Of a stretch of 64,000 nt of DNA, positions 40,593-50,622 are shown one piece after another; position 1 is the first letter of the stretch, and every line of letters starts with the position of its first letter. Source of the stretch: Lineus longissimus (Eukaryota; Nemertea; Pilidiophora; Heteronemertea; Lineidae); contig NC_088312.1 of the NCBI RefSeq assembly GCF_910592395.1, positions 6,012,001 to 6,076,000 of the forward strand, in the 5' to 3' direction. Made by a program: the position numbers and the translations under genes. The notes under the pieces were generated by a model. That model ran no database searches, was not told where the DNA came from, and was given only the letters and a program-made list of their open reading frames with translations.

Positions 40593-43500
40593 CTACAAGA
40601 CAGAAATTTTCATATGATGATACAGGGGGGTGTGAACTGGCATGGGTCAAAGTCTGAAAACTGAACCGGATATGAGTCATGAGGCACAGTGCATGGAAAA
40701 AATTGTACAAATGCGAAAATTTTGAGAACTCGAACAAAAGGTAGAGTACAGGTACAGGGATTAAGGAAATCTGCAAAGCAAATTGAACACTAGTCTGGGT
40801 TTTTAGTTTCAGAAAGCATCTTCACAGTCATGATAGTGTACAAGGAAAGTAGAAGTATGTGCCACCTTGTTCATTATCAATTGGGAAGTGCCAGAGTTTC
40901 CCCTCCTTAGTCCACTGTATCATTTCTTCAAAGGCATTGGCTGGGGGAGCAGATGACAGGCGAAGGAACTCGGCAGCATCAGCTTCATCAAATAATGGAT
41001 TACTTGGTGGCTCAGCAACTGAAAATATAGTCATTAAATGCACAAAATTAGATAGATCTATACAGAATGAGATGTATTTGTGAGTGAAAAGATAAAAGTT
41101 TTGGCCAAAAACTAATATTTGTGACGGACAATTAACAAAGCCATCCCCTGATGATGTATTCACTACTAAAAGAAATAACAAGAGGCCCAAGGGCCTGGCG
41201 CTCAGCTGAAATACAAGGGTACAATGTACAAAACATGGAAAATACCTAGTAGGTATCTTTCAACCTCAATTTTGTTTACATATTGATATCCCTATATCAC
41301 ACATATATACCAAGGTAAAAAGACTCTTGAACAAATAATGACAAAATGTGCCTCTTATTAGTGAACTTTAAGAGCTTGAGCCCAATGACTTAAAGAGTAG
41401 GTCAAATCTGTTTTGCCTCAACCACATTAAGAGATGTCCCTTTTCAATAAAGTTAAACCCCAGCCTAATCTGCATCATGACCCAGGCTCTGCCTGACTAC
41501 ACCTCTGATCTTCATGGAGACACCGGGGCATGGGAATCACCATCGTAGGAACTGGTCACCGACTTTCAATACTCTCTCCCATCCCAGAACAAACATGACC
41601 AAATATCTCTCACCTCACCGAGCTCATTCCCAGCAACTTTTGCGGTATCTCTTTGGAGAAAATGGCAAGAATTTAGACTTCTGATGCTTCAACTCGACCG
41701 TGTTGAAACGTGCTGCCATTAACTCTAATCCTGTGTTAAAATGGCTGGAAAAATTGTCATCAGGGTAGTCATCGTGATCGGTTTAGCGTGAGTTATTATT
41801 GTTTGTGGTACTATCTACAGTCGTTTTTAACCCGAAATAGCATTGTTTCTTTAATCTTGCATTGGATGACATATCGGCTTAAACAGACCATTGAAATATT
41901 GGCCTGGTAAATGTCCCAGGGTTGGGTCCGAAGGGGATGCTCAAGACATGATTCTCCAAGCAAACACAACTTTTCTGGATAAACTTGGCTTTGTTTCCAT
42001 AGCGATCTAGGGTGAGGATTAGCACTATTGTAGTTGGTCAAACTTTGTAACTTTAACAATGGCAGACGAATCTGGCTCCGGGGAGCAGCCTATATAACGG
42101 TTTATGAATATCGAGATTATTGCCAGTTTAGCCTTCAAGTACCCAAACAGGTTCTTGCTATTATTATCAAGGATGTCATGAGCAATGGAGGTCATATCTA
42201 AACGTTTCCAAGTTTCTGGTGTTAATCTTAGCCCCAAGGTGGACCATTAGACTACGAAATCGTTCTGAGGTCACCGTGATGATATGCCAAGAATTCAACC
42301 TGTTGGTTGAGTTATTAACGTCTGCTGGAGAAATGTAGAGAGGTTTGATGAGAAATCAAAATAGAGGAGTTGGGAACATGTTCAAAATGGACCAGACAGG
42401 GCAGTTTAGGTCTGGGAGGCAAATATCTCATATGGAATCTGTCTGAAATAGTTGCACACTAAAGGATTCTAAGAAATGCTATTCAGGGTGAATTTCTTCT
42501 ATTAAACCAGACATCAGCTTGAGTGTTTTTCCATTTTGACAGTTCAACTTCAACATTTTAACTTAATTTTTATAGCAAAATGGGGAAAGGTTGGGAAAGT
42601 TCACTCTTGTCTTAATCAGGACATCAGTCATCATTTTAAAAAAATATACTTCATCTGAAGAGCCAATTTAGAGCAGTTGTCATGAGTAGTTTCAATTTCC
42701 AGAGTGGACAATACATCATTTCTGAGGATGACCCCTAGAACCCCATTTTAAAACTTAGTAAAATCTGGACCCGTCATTCTTTTGTAAACCTACATGTATA
42801 AATGCAAGAAATACATCCTCCTCCTCACCCCTCACTCTGCACAGAAAACATGAAAATTGCAAAACTGTGCCCATGGTGATGTACAATTCCTCATTCCCAT
42901 CATTCTATACTCAAAACATCCTTTTTTATGAATTATAAACACATCCAATTCTAAATCCGATAACAGTTGGATTAAAATAAACTAGTGCATAAAGTTGTGG
43001 TGAATTTCAATACGACCTTTAGGGTATTGGGCTTAACCTCATTTTTGGCTGGTTGCTAGGACGACCCGAAAACTGCCATCGTCCGATGGGGAGATCAGGA
43101 CCACTCCTGTTCTAGGTTTAGGAATTCAAAGCAAATACAGTATTTGCAGGTCAGCAGTAGTGCAGGGCTCGCGATCGAGCCTCGGTTCGACTACCGTTCG
43201 ACTACCTTCCGATCACTCTGCCACTGCGCATTCCCTTTTCGAAAAATATGACTGTTACCAAGAATAACATGTCGATTTCTGAACTCACAAAGTGCTGTCG
43301 TTGAGTTTGTTATCATAAGGGTCTGTGGTTGGATGACCCTTTCACTTCTGAGTACAAACCCTCCGCCCCCTGGGGGAACAACTCATCGCAAGCATTCATA
43401 CCTGCCGAATTTATTTACCTTGCTACTCCTAATTGGGCGATATCACTTGACACAAAGCGTGGCTTTGCTCCCTGGTATTCTTCGAGTTACCTACACAATT

Positions 43501-46500
43501 TTTGCCACCAATAGAAGTATTATATTAATAACTTCAAAAGCAGAGCTATTGTACGGTGCCAGGGGCCAAAGGACTTATGGAACAACATAGGGTTCGTGGT
43601 AGTGCCACAGTGACAGAGACCAACAATAACCCAATTTACACCTGTCCCGTTGAGGAATCCCCTCTGAATAGCAAGTTGCAGGAGAACACTTTTGATCTCT
43701 CGTCACGACAATAGGATTACACTTTGCCCATTTGTTTGTTGGTTTAACCTTATGGCAACAGTACCCCACCCATTCAAGTTAAGAAGTAACCATTGTCAGG
43801 TGGAATGTCAAAGCTTTTAACGGTCTTATCATTTAGTAGGGAAGACAACAAATTTATAATGACTAGATTGAATCAACCTTTTCATAACTCAAATTGATCA
43901 TAATGGCCCATAACAATGAAACTGTCAGTTCACTTTTTATCTCTTGGTGGCCAGAGGCAGATGTCCCCAAGAACATACAACGTGATAGTGAAAAGGTGTA
44001 CTGATGATTTCTGAAAAAGCAGATATGGAATTCTGCACTTATTACACCCAAAATGCAATGAATTTTCCTTTGAGATCATTACACACGACCGGTGATGGAA
44101 CTCGTTATCATTTAGTTGTGAGATTTAAAGGACCAACCCATTAAAACATCTCTTTTTAATTGACACAGACAGCAGGACGGCCAGCACTACCATGGCAGTC
44201 AGTGCCCTCTGAAATGGCCTTCGTGCCCTCTCAATCTTCTTTCATCCAGTACCCAAGGCCAAAATGGTTCTCTAAAATGGATGCCTTAATAATTTTGGAA
44301 TTCAAGGCCTGAGAAAGGCATGACAATTAAAAGGAAATTAAGATAAAAATTGTGTCTTAACATAACATATTTACAGTCTTAAAAAATATCAGAAGCTTGA
44401 AATCTTGACTGATACGCGATCTGATGGCCATCCCTTGAGCAAACGAGTTGCAGAAATGCAGCATATTTCCAGGAGCAACTGACTCCCTACAAACACAATG
44501 AAAACCTGTCACAAAGTTCATTCAGTTTATTTTGACATCCTTTCACTTTTACTTGTCCCGGTTCAACTTGGCCCTACCAACAAGAAACTCTTGTCATGTT
44601 TTCATAAGCAATATTTGTCCTGTCCTCTTGGTGTCACGTACCTGAACGTCATAGAAAAGACATTGTTTGTTTTTTGTCGTGTCTTCTGACTGTACAACCC
44701 TCCAGGGTGTTGTTGGACTATCGACGACACAGATATTTCAATTCTTCACTGACACTGCACTATTAAGAGCCACTCTAAGGGATTATCAAATGGTTTATAC
44801 ATTTACTTTGATAACACGAACAAGTTCTGGCATTACACCAACCCTTTGGCGATAGCAAACTCTCCCAAACGAAGTCTACCCGAGTTATTGCAAGAACCTG
44901 AACATAAAATCAAAACCCTTGTACCAAAGAATGCCATAAATATGGACAGCTTTTTGAAATACTAATTCTAAGGCAAATTTAAAGTGACCTTTTGTGTCTA
45001 TATCAATCTCTGTGGTCTCAGGGTTTACAGGGAATCTATCAAATGTAGGTGGAACTTCTCGCCTTCGGCCAGACTTGTTCAGAGCACTGAGAAAGCCATG
45101 GCTAACAGGCAAACTAAACCTCAACTCCAAAGCTGTGAGTTTGAACAAGTATTTTACAAGTTTGATGCCTTGCCAATTTCTCAACAAGAATCAAGCATCA
45201 GTGTGATATCAAGTTCAAGTATACATTTGTAGCATCAGAAAAAAGGATTAATTTCAGAAATCCTCATTATTGGGCTTGGCTACGGCAACGGGCCTCCTCT
45301 CTGAATGGCAGAAAACTTATTGTTCGATATAAGTCTGGGGTAGTCTCAGTTCAGATCAGCCTACAAGCCAACAGTCTTGTTCGACCAATGCTTATACCTG
45401 GTCTTAGGCATTGTACAATAGGCATAAGCTTTCCCTCTGTACATCTATCAAGATCGATGAATTGTCAACAAACTGGATTGCAAATCTGAACATACCGGTT
45501 TTCTTTTCTACTTCTAAGTCATCATTGGTGTTGAAGATATTCAGTCGGTTTCCTTTAAATATTTCCTCCATAGACTTTACTCTTTCCTCTCTGAAACTGA
45601 TAAGAACAAAATGATAAGTTCTATTTTTAAGTCGACATTACAATGGTATACGGTACAGGATATAGGTGCGGGTTAAAGGGGTACACTGTATCATAATCAT
45701 GGGTCGGGAAAACAGAAATGGCCTAATACACAATGCTGTCGTTCAGTTATCATCCATACAACCTTTCTGAAACTCTTTATTTGAAGTATGTCTACACAAT
45801 GGCAATGTTGAAATTTATGTTCTGTACATATTCATGCAATTGAAAATGAGTTTGATCAACAGCGTGCCTTCAAAATCTAGTTCATTATAAGAATATTAAA
45901 TCCAAGAAGTATACAAAAGTAATGATTCATGAAGCAACAATACAAAGGAACCGTGGTGATGATGATCGCAATGCAATGCGTCAGTACACTGCTGCCACCT
46001 TGACATTCTGGATAGAACTATTACACAATACCCAGATTCATCATCGGCAGCCTACGACATTCAACAAGTTGATCAAGGAAGACGAGAGAGTAGTTGGTGC
46101 AGCCCCATAGCAAAAGTAGCTTCGGTACAAAATACAAGGACAGTTAGTAAGTATCCATACCTTGACTGTTGGAATTCTCTTTGTGCAATTGTATTGGGGA
46201 AGCGATCTCTCTTGCGTGGGGTATCATCATCATCAGAGGAAGAGGAGGAATCCTTTGCTCTCGGCTTACTGGGTGCTCCTCGTCTTCTCGAAGCTGCAGA
46301 AGAATGAACATGCTGCAGTTTCTAAGGATTCTGACAGTAGCCATTAAACCTTTTTACTATTCAGATGATTGCCTTTGTATGAACCTATATTCAGATGATT
46401 GCCTTTGTATGAACCTATATATATATATATATATAATCACAAAAAGGTTGGACCGAATAGCTTTTTTCATTTTAATAAATCTACAGTAGAACCTCTATTA

Positions 46501-47700
46501 AAGTCACCCTTGGAACTAACAAATGCTGTCATTAATAGGAGGTGTCCTGATTACAGAAGTCACATTGTATCAAAATATAATGTGACCATGGGAGTAGCTT
46601 TGAATTTTAAAATGAAATACTTACTCGTTCTTTCAAACTTCATACTGGATAATAGATCACTGTAAGATAGAAGGAGAATGGACAATCGATATGTACTAAA
46701 GAAAAAGTGCAGTGATATGCACCCCCACCCCTCATCCAAAGTGAGAACTCTTGGGGTATGATCTGGGCCATCATAAACACAGATTAGTTCAATATTACCT
46801 ACAGTAGATAGTAAACATCACCTACCCCATGCTCATAGATTGAGCGCTTTTTTTCTGCACTTGCTCTGGTTCCTCTTCAACTGCTTTAGTAGCATGCACC
46901 TTGAGCTGCTGTAGCAGGTCTGACTGGGTCTGCTTCACATCTCCTCCAAGTGACTCTGCAACTGATTCCGCTGCTTTCACAAGTTTATGATCTAAACTGA
47001 AAAAAAACAAAGAAAACAATTTCTATCTTTTGTCAGGCAAGGTTATCAGGAGTTCAAGGCCATGTCAGAAATGATGACATCTAATGTAAAGTACCAAGAA
47101 AGCATGACACAACTCACCCAATTTCTTTAGCTCGGTCAGCCTCCACTTTTCTTTCATCTATCTCTTTCCGTCTATTTTTAGGCTTTGCAAGATCTAGTTT
47201 TGCTTTTGATCCAGTATCTGGGTCTTTGGAATCACTGCTGAGTGTACGACAAATGGCAACTCGTCTATTGAAAACAGAATGACAGGTTACTTACTTACAG
47301 GTTGGTTGACATGAAAGGGCCCAAGGCCAACCCTACACAGTACAAATTCTATCTTATTGCCATGTATAAATCGAGGTGGGTGCACTTCTGTAGAATAAAC
47401 CAGAACGCTTTTGATAGATGACGTCGTTTCGCCCCTGCTTGGTGTCAGTCAGGAAGTCGAGATATAGTACTAGTAGTTGGGGTCATGGCGAAATACGGAT
47501 GCTCGTGTTGAAAATCACAGCGCTTTTCTGGTTATTCAGCAGGAATCTAAGCCAATTACCAATCAAAACCGAACATTTGAATGAACCTTGTTGAAATACG
47601 AATACAATACGCACCTTCCTGACAAGTGGGGTACACGCAGGATCCCGCATTTGGACAACTTTGCCGAAAATCGGAAAACATGCTTCAACGATGCGGCCAT
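40345..47700 (-). CDS. MRPS31: Mitochondrial ribosomal protein S31 (mS31), nine coding exons
   Basis: Structural protein of the small subunit of the mitochondrial ribosome, made in the cytosol and imported into the matrix. The join, in transcript order, is 47700-47615, 47264-47118, 46996-46826, 46659-46625, 46293-46161, 45590-45496, 45132-44989, 41018-40866, 40592-40345: 1212 nt, 403 residues plus stop. Every junction is GT..AG and every phase matches. The N-terminus (1 to ~35) is basic, hydroxylated and free of acidic residues, as in a mitochondrial targeting peptide. Family landmarks are LVKAAESVAESL (near 83-94), LLSSMK (137-142), GNRLNIF (near 204-210), FEEMIQWTKEGKLW (300-313), HFMELV (352-357), NPYL (364-367) and HINWF (375-379). 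They match the order I recall in vertebrate MRPS31, which is ~395 residues. The start ATG has a good context (AGCAATGG). No frameshift or missing block is seen. The call is firm; only the weak intron-7 donor is open to revision. Confidence 0.97.
40866..41018 (-). CDS. MRPS31: MRPS31 exon 8
   Basis: Acceptor ATATTTTCAG, donor GTGGCA. Residues 272-321 hold NPLFDEADAAEFLRL and the family hallmark FEEMIQWTKEGKLWHFPI, nearly identical to the vertebrate protein. Confidence 0.97.
41177..41209 (+). repeat. Short interspersed repeat with palindromic core
   Basis: The core AGGCCCAAGGGCCT (41183-41196) is followed by GGCGCTCAGCTGA. I associate similar words with dispersed repeats in lophotrochozoan genomes, but this is memory, not a search. 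Element limits are unknown. Confidence 0.4.
43165..43231 (-). repeat. tRNA-like stretch (SINE head or tRNA pseudogene)
   Basis: On the minus strand an A-box-like TGGCAGAGTGATCGG (43223-43209) is followed by a B-box-like GGCTCGATCGC (43181-43171). They span 53 nt, the spacing found in tRNA genes. GGCTC/GAGCC forms a 5-bp T-arm-like stem and GCAG/CTGC could be part of an acceptor stem. The D-arm is poor and an 11-bp GTTCGACTACC duplication interrupts the anticodon region, so this is not a working tRNA. It lies in MRPS31 intron 7 on the sense strand. Confidence 0.35.
44989..45132 (-). CDS. MRPS31: MRPS31 exon 7
   Basis: The acceptor AACTCACAG gives the phase needed after exon 6. Encodes residues 224-270, including LPVSHGFLSALNKSGRRREV. 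The proposed donor is AAAAG|GTCACT, weak at positions +3 to +5 but the only nearby one in phase with exon 8. The exon start and end are therefore the least secure in the model. Confidence 0.8.
45496..45590 (-). CDS. MRPS31: MRPS31 exon 6
   Basis: Acceptor TTATCAGTTTCAG, donor GTATGT. Encodes EERVKSMEEIFKGNRLNIF and a following acidic stretch (192-222). The GNRLNIF core matches the GKRLNIFD block of vertebrate MRPS31. Confidence 0.95.
46161..46293 (-). CDS. MRPS31: MRPS31 exon 5
   Basis: Acceptor TTCTTCTGCAG, donor GTATGG. Residues 148-190 are low-complexity: an Arg-rich start (SRRRGAPSKPRAK), then a Ser run followed by an Asp run, then a more ordered end NTIAQREFQQS. This is probably the fast-evolving linker of the protein. 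The split codon AG|A joins exon 6. Confidence 0.9.
46359..46418 (+). repeat. Exact 30-bp tandem duplication
   Basis: Two identical 30-bp copies, 46359-46388 and 46389-46418, beginning ATTCAGATGATTGCC, followed at once by a (TA)n run to about 46435. In MRPS31 intron 4. Exact identity points to a recent slippage event or an assembly duplication. Confidence 0.9.
46416..46435 (+). repeat. (TA)n microsatellite
   Basis: About ten uninterrupted TA units in MRPS31 intron 4, adjoining the 30-bp duplication. Confidence 0.9.
46484..46570 (+). mobile_element. Pogo/Tigger-like transposon end (fragment)
   Basis: Begins CAGTAGAACCTCTATTAA directly after a TA dinucleotide, then shows the alternating words AACTAACAAATGCTGTC and ATAGGAGGTGTCCTGATTA. 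This matches the style of Tigger/pogo terminal regions as I remember them. Only one end is seen; no partner inverted terminus was found nearby. It lies in MRPS31 intron 4. Confidence 0.5.
46625..46659 (-). CDS. MRPS31: MRPS31 exon 4 (35-nt microexon)
   Basis: Preceded by TTCTATCTTACAG and followed by the strong donor GTAAGT. It encodes DLLSSMKFERT (136-146), which corresponds to the NIISDMKVARS block of vertebrate MRPS31. Without it the phase-2 end of exon 3 does not match the phase of exon 5, so the microexon is needed to keep the frame. Confidence 0.9.
46826..46996 (-). CDS. MRPS31: MRPS31 exon 3
   Basis: Preceded by TTTTTTTTCAG and followed by GTAGGT. Residues 79-134 carry the conserved helix LVKAAESVAESL and the following QTQSDLLQQLK, which align with the LVAAASAVADSL..SELLSQL block I recall in human MRPS31. 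The end is acidic and then Gln/Lys-rich. Confidence 0.96.
47118..47264 (-). CDS. MRPS31: MRPS31 exon 2
   Basis: Preceded by TTTTCAATAG and followed by GTGAGT. Encodes RVAICRTLSS and then a Lys/Arg/Asp/Glu-rich stretch ending AKEI (residues 30-77). Presequence cleavage probably falls in or just before this exon. Two bases (GG) of codon 78 carry over to exon 3. Confidence 0.93.
47615..47700 (-). CDS. MRPS31: MRPS31 exon 1 (coding part)
   Basis: Encodes residues 1-28 plus two bases of codon 29, starting MAASLKHVFRF. Rich in Lys, Arg, Ser and Leu with no acidic residue, which fits a mitochondrial presequence. Ends GGAAG before the donor GTGCGT; the split codon AG|A (Arg) is completed by exon 2. 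The untranslated leader and transcription start were not determined. Confidence 0.93.
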
Positions 47701-47774
47701 TGCTTTTGTCGTTTTAGGTAAACTTGAGAAGATTGTTTCTCCAGTAGCCGTCCATTAGTTATCCTGAGGAAATC

Positions 47775-47895
47775 GGGGGTTAATGTTCGCTTAGAGGTAA
47801 AATTCTGGGGGGTAATTGTCCAAATGGCTAAATGTCCGGGGGGGTAATTCTGGGGGTATGTCCGAGGGGGGGGGGTAAAAATCCGGGAGGCAAAT
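47775..47895 (+). repeat. Degenerate G-run repeat upstream of MRPS31
   Basis: Several degenerate units of the form TGTCCGGGGGGGTAATTCTG, including runs of 6, 7, 5 and 10 G. The block ends about 75 bp from the MRPS31 start codon. G runs at this spacing could form a G-quadruplex on this strand. It looks like a decayed short-unit tandem repeat rather than a coding sequence. Confidence 0.65.
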
Positions 47896-48011
47896 GCCCT
47901 CGACCCATTTTGAGATTTGTCTTCATCAGATATCAAGACCTGGAATCACAATAATCACCACAGAAGCTGAATACGAGCTGTACATGCTTTTATATCGTTC
48001 CCATCCCATTG

Positions 48012-48059
48012 TTCGAGCAATGCGACAGGCGTTCGCAATGGTGTTTCGGATGATTTGCG
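48012..48059 (+). repeat. Truncated relative of the 48.4-kb foldback
   Basis: Resembles the right arm of the foldback at about three quarters of positions (TCGAGCAATG.GACAGGCG, GTTTCGG, GATTTG). It is preceded by CCATTGTTCGAG, the inner end of the left arm, with no loop between. It therefore looks like a deletion derivative lacking the loop and most of the left arm. Confidence 0.6.
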
Positions 48060-48136
48060 AAAACTCACCATCACGTGAACTTGTCATACCTTAATTGAAG
48101 GCGGTGCATTGATTGACTGTCCTACCCAACTGCGTG

Positions 48137-48295
48137 CATTACGACTAATGAAATTAATTTAATTAATTTCCACATCGGGATGCCTTTGTTGATTAACTGC
48201 TTATTAGCTGTCTGACGAAAAAGGAATAATTAGAAAATTAGATAACGAAGCCTCAATTTATCAATCTGTATCAATTAATTTTCTTGAGCACGGAT
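48137..48295. promoter_or_regulatory. TAAT/ATTA-rich block, candidate homeodomain-site cluster
   Basis: Within ~160 bp there are many homeodomain-type cores: ACTAATG, AATTAATTTAATTAATTT, GATTAACT, AATAATTAG, AATTAGATAA and TCAATTAATTTT, separated by mixed-composition sequence rather than simple AT repeat. It lies ~450-600 bp upstream of the MRPS31 start codon. A regulatory role, and the target gene, are inference. Confidence 0.3.
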
Positions 48296-48404
48296 TGTAG
48301 ATTTATGTGTGGGTAGATTTTGTTTGGGGCAATGTTTTACATGAACTTGATGCAGCGACACCACCATTCCCGTTTTATATGTTCGCGTGGCTGCTGCGAC
48401 GATC

Positions 48405-48511
48405 GCAAATCCACGAAACGCCAACGCGAATGCCTATGCCATTGTTCGAGCTCCTGATCATGATGTCGAGCAATGGGACAGGCGCTCACGTTGGCGTTTC
48501 GGGGGATTTGG
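48405..48511. repeat. Imperfect foldback (inverted repeat, ~46-bp arms)
   Basis: Left arm 48405-48450 and right arm 48466-48511 match as reverse complements at roughly 39 of 46 positions, sharing CGAAACGCCAACG and CCATTG.TCGA, around a ~15-bp loop. The palindrome explains why long frames occur on both strands here. The relative at 48012-48059 suggests a dispersed miniature element. No terminal duplication was resolved. Confidence 0.75.
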
Positions 48512-49659
48512 GAAATGGTGTCGATCATCAAGAGAGAGATCTCGGCTAATAACCGAACGAGACTTTTGCACCCACCCACCCACCTTGCATCCCTTCGACC
48601 CCCAACCAGCTAAGCCCAATTTGGCCAGCCGCAACTTTCGGGCGTTGAGATCAACGAGACGTACACTATCGCGGGTAGTGTCAAAATGATCAGTCGGGTT
48701 ATCAGTTCATTAGGCGACATCCAACATTCCTTGCTGATTACCGCAGATCTTGGCCGTGTCAACAGCTGCAGGCAGCCCCATTAGTCGCCGCGGTCTCCCT
48801 AAAAGTGCCAAATCTACTGTCGTATTGAGCCACGGCCACCAGGCATGCCAGGAGCTTGTTGTCATGTTAGTCATTGCCTCTGATTACAGTCGGTCGCACC
48901 ACAGGCGCCGCCAACAAGAGTTTGGTAAATTTGAAACAAATCCGTATGGCGCATGGAAATAAAAGTCATTATTTTAATGGTAATTACCAGCCCCCTTTTT
49001 TGTCACTTATCGTTACCCTGATTACTAGCACGCCTCGTCCATACGTCCAAGATGGTTCCCTTATCAGCAGGATATACGGTCCCCTACTGTTCCATATTTG
49101 ACAGGAAAGGGATGGATCTGAGCATCGTAATTATAGAAAGAGCCCTAATGTGCAAGCCCATCCCGACCCATTAGTATCAGATGGATAGCCATTGCTCAAA
49201 GCAACTTATAAATAATGGATAATTACATCTATAAAACATCATGTTATTCCTTGCACATGTCAGAAAAAGAAAAGAAAAATGTGTAATACATGTGATCACT
49301 AGCCACTGCGCATTACCTGATGGTACCAGATATTTCTCGATTGGAGTTCGCCGTACGTTCACGTACATGTATTTACTGTTGATCCAACTACATGTATATC
49401 CAGTTCCTATTTCTAACGCCTGGCGATGCCAATCTTCAGTCATATATCCTCGCGCCGATCTGTATGCAATTGGTGCGTGTATCAATTTTTTCCCGATCGC
49501 TGCATGCTTATAATGTGTGTGCTCAATTTGTCATATGAGTATACTAAAAGGTAGGTGTATCGTTTTAATCATCGCAAATCTGACAAGAACGGCACGTGTT
49601 CTCTGGTGCCGCCAAACTTAAATAAACGGCAATAGAGTACTCAACCACGCCCTTGTATT

Positions 49660-50480
49660 ACATTACAGCGCCACAAAGCGGGGCCTAATGGTATTAGGCT
49701 AGCGTAAGCCCTATAAAATGGCAATGCACAATCATTTAAAATACATGTAGATGATGATAAACCCGAGAATTGCTGAGCATGGCACAGTAACTATATCATG
49801 GATGCCATCTCGTCAGTTACTGAACAAACATGCTTTCCTTCGTTAATTAACTCCCATAAATAGCTTGGGCAATTCTCTGGAAGTAAAAAGTGCAGCGCAT
49901 CTTATGCAAGATTTATGAGAAGTTAATGCGTGTGGGCGTTGAGGGTACATCTTCATTTGTTATTAGCGAGGTTGGGTGATGCCGCCTGGCATAATAGGAA
50001 TCTTGGTTTATGTAAAAACACGTTAGGAAAACGTTTATTCGGGAAAGAAGCCCTTGGCTCAGGTGTGCTAGATAGTCTGGACGCAGCGTAAATCGTGGCC
50101 ATTAGGCACGTTACTGTTCGCACCAACGGTAATGCCTTGTGTCCCATTCAGTAGACAACTAGAGAGATCATGACTTCCAGCAGGGAGAAACAAAGAAATG
50201 TGTCTTTCATGTTTCCAACAATTAGGGAAAACACTCGGAAACATAATCGCTGAAGAACGTTACAACGGCCATAAGAGCAAATGGCGTATTAGAAGAGGAC
50301 AAATCATTTACGATGTGGCAAGCAGCCCAATGATGGTGTATTTCTTCAGCAAGACATTATTAATAATTTGCTCGCTCATCATCATCATTACACCACGGGC
50401 TCATTAACTAGCCATTATTACACAAACCAATAACAAATGTGCGCTGATATGTCCGGCGGGACTTACCCTATTAACTGTTA
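49660..50480. promoter_or_regulatory. Possible cis-regulatory region
   Basis: Mixed-composition sequence without a convincing frame, carrying scattered TAATTAA, TTTATGA, ATTAATAATT, AACAAAT and CATTAACTAG words. The style resembles conserved non-coding elements near developmental genes. Single-sequence evidence only. Confidence 0.2.
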
Positions 50481-50556
50481 CCGAAATGATGAAATATTTG
50501 TCACAAATGCGCGAAGTGGACATGTCGTTCCAGAAACAGATAACTCGTAAGTAGCT

Positions 50557-50622
50557 TTTGCTCTTGATATATCAAAATATAATAATATAATTGAATTATA
50601 TATCAAAATATAATTCAAAGCT
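50557..50622 (+). repeat. AT-rich direct repeat
   Basis: ATATATCAAAATATAAT occurs twice about 30 bp apart, with a short palindromic AATATAATTGAATTATAT between. AT-rich local duplication. Confidence 0.7.

Larger units (their letters stand above)
41019..44988 (-). other. MRPS31 intron 7 (~4 kb)
   Basis: The longest intron of the gene. Minus-strand frames inside it (for example 42025-42237) have no recognisable domain and no flanking splice sites in phase, so I treat them as chance. It contains a short repeat with a palindromic core near 41177 and a tRNA-like stretch near 43165-43231, described separately. No exon is needed between exons 7 and 8 because their phases match. Confidence 0.8.

Noticed and set aside
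42025-42237. Intronic minus-strand frame (LTPETWKRLDM..)
   Set aside because: Looks fairly protein-like, but exon 7 and exon 8 join in phase without it and no flanking splice sites fit.
46144-46344. Alternative MRPS31 frame through exon 5 (REDEEHPVSREQ..)
   Set aside because: Needed only if the microexon is skipped. The model with the microexon restores a conserved block and consistent phases.
48307-48689. Long frames on both strands (80-100 codons)
   Set aside because: Explained by the foldback palindrome, which opens mirror frames. No recognisable protein.
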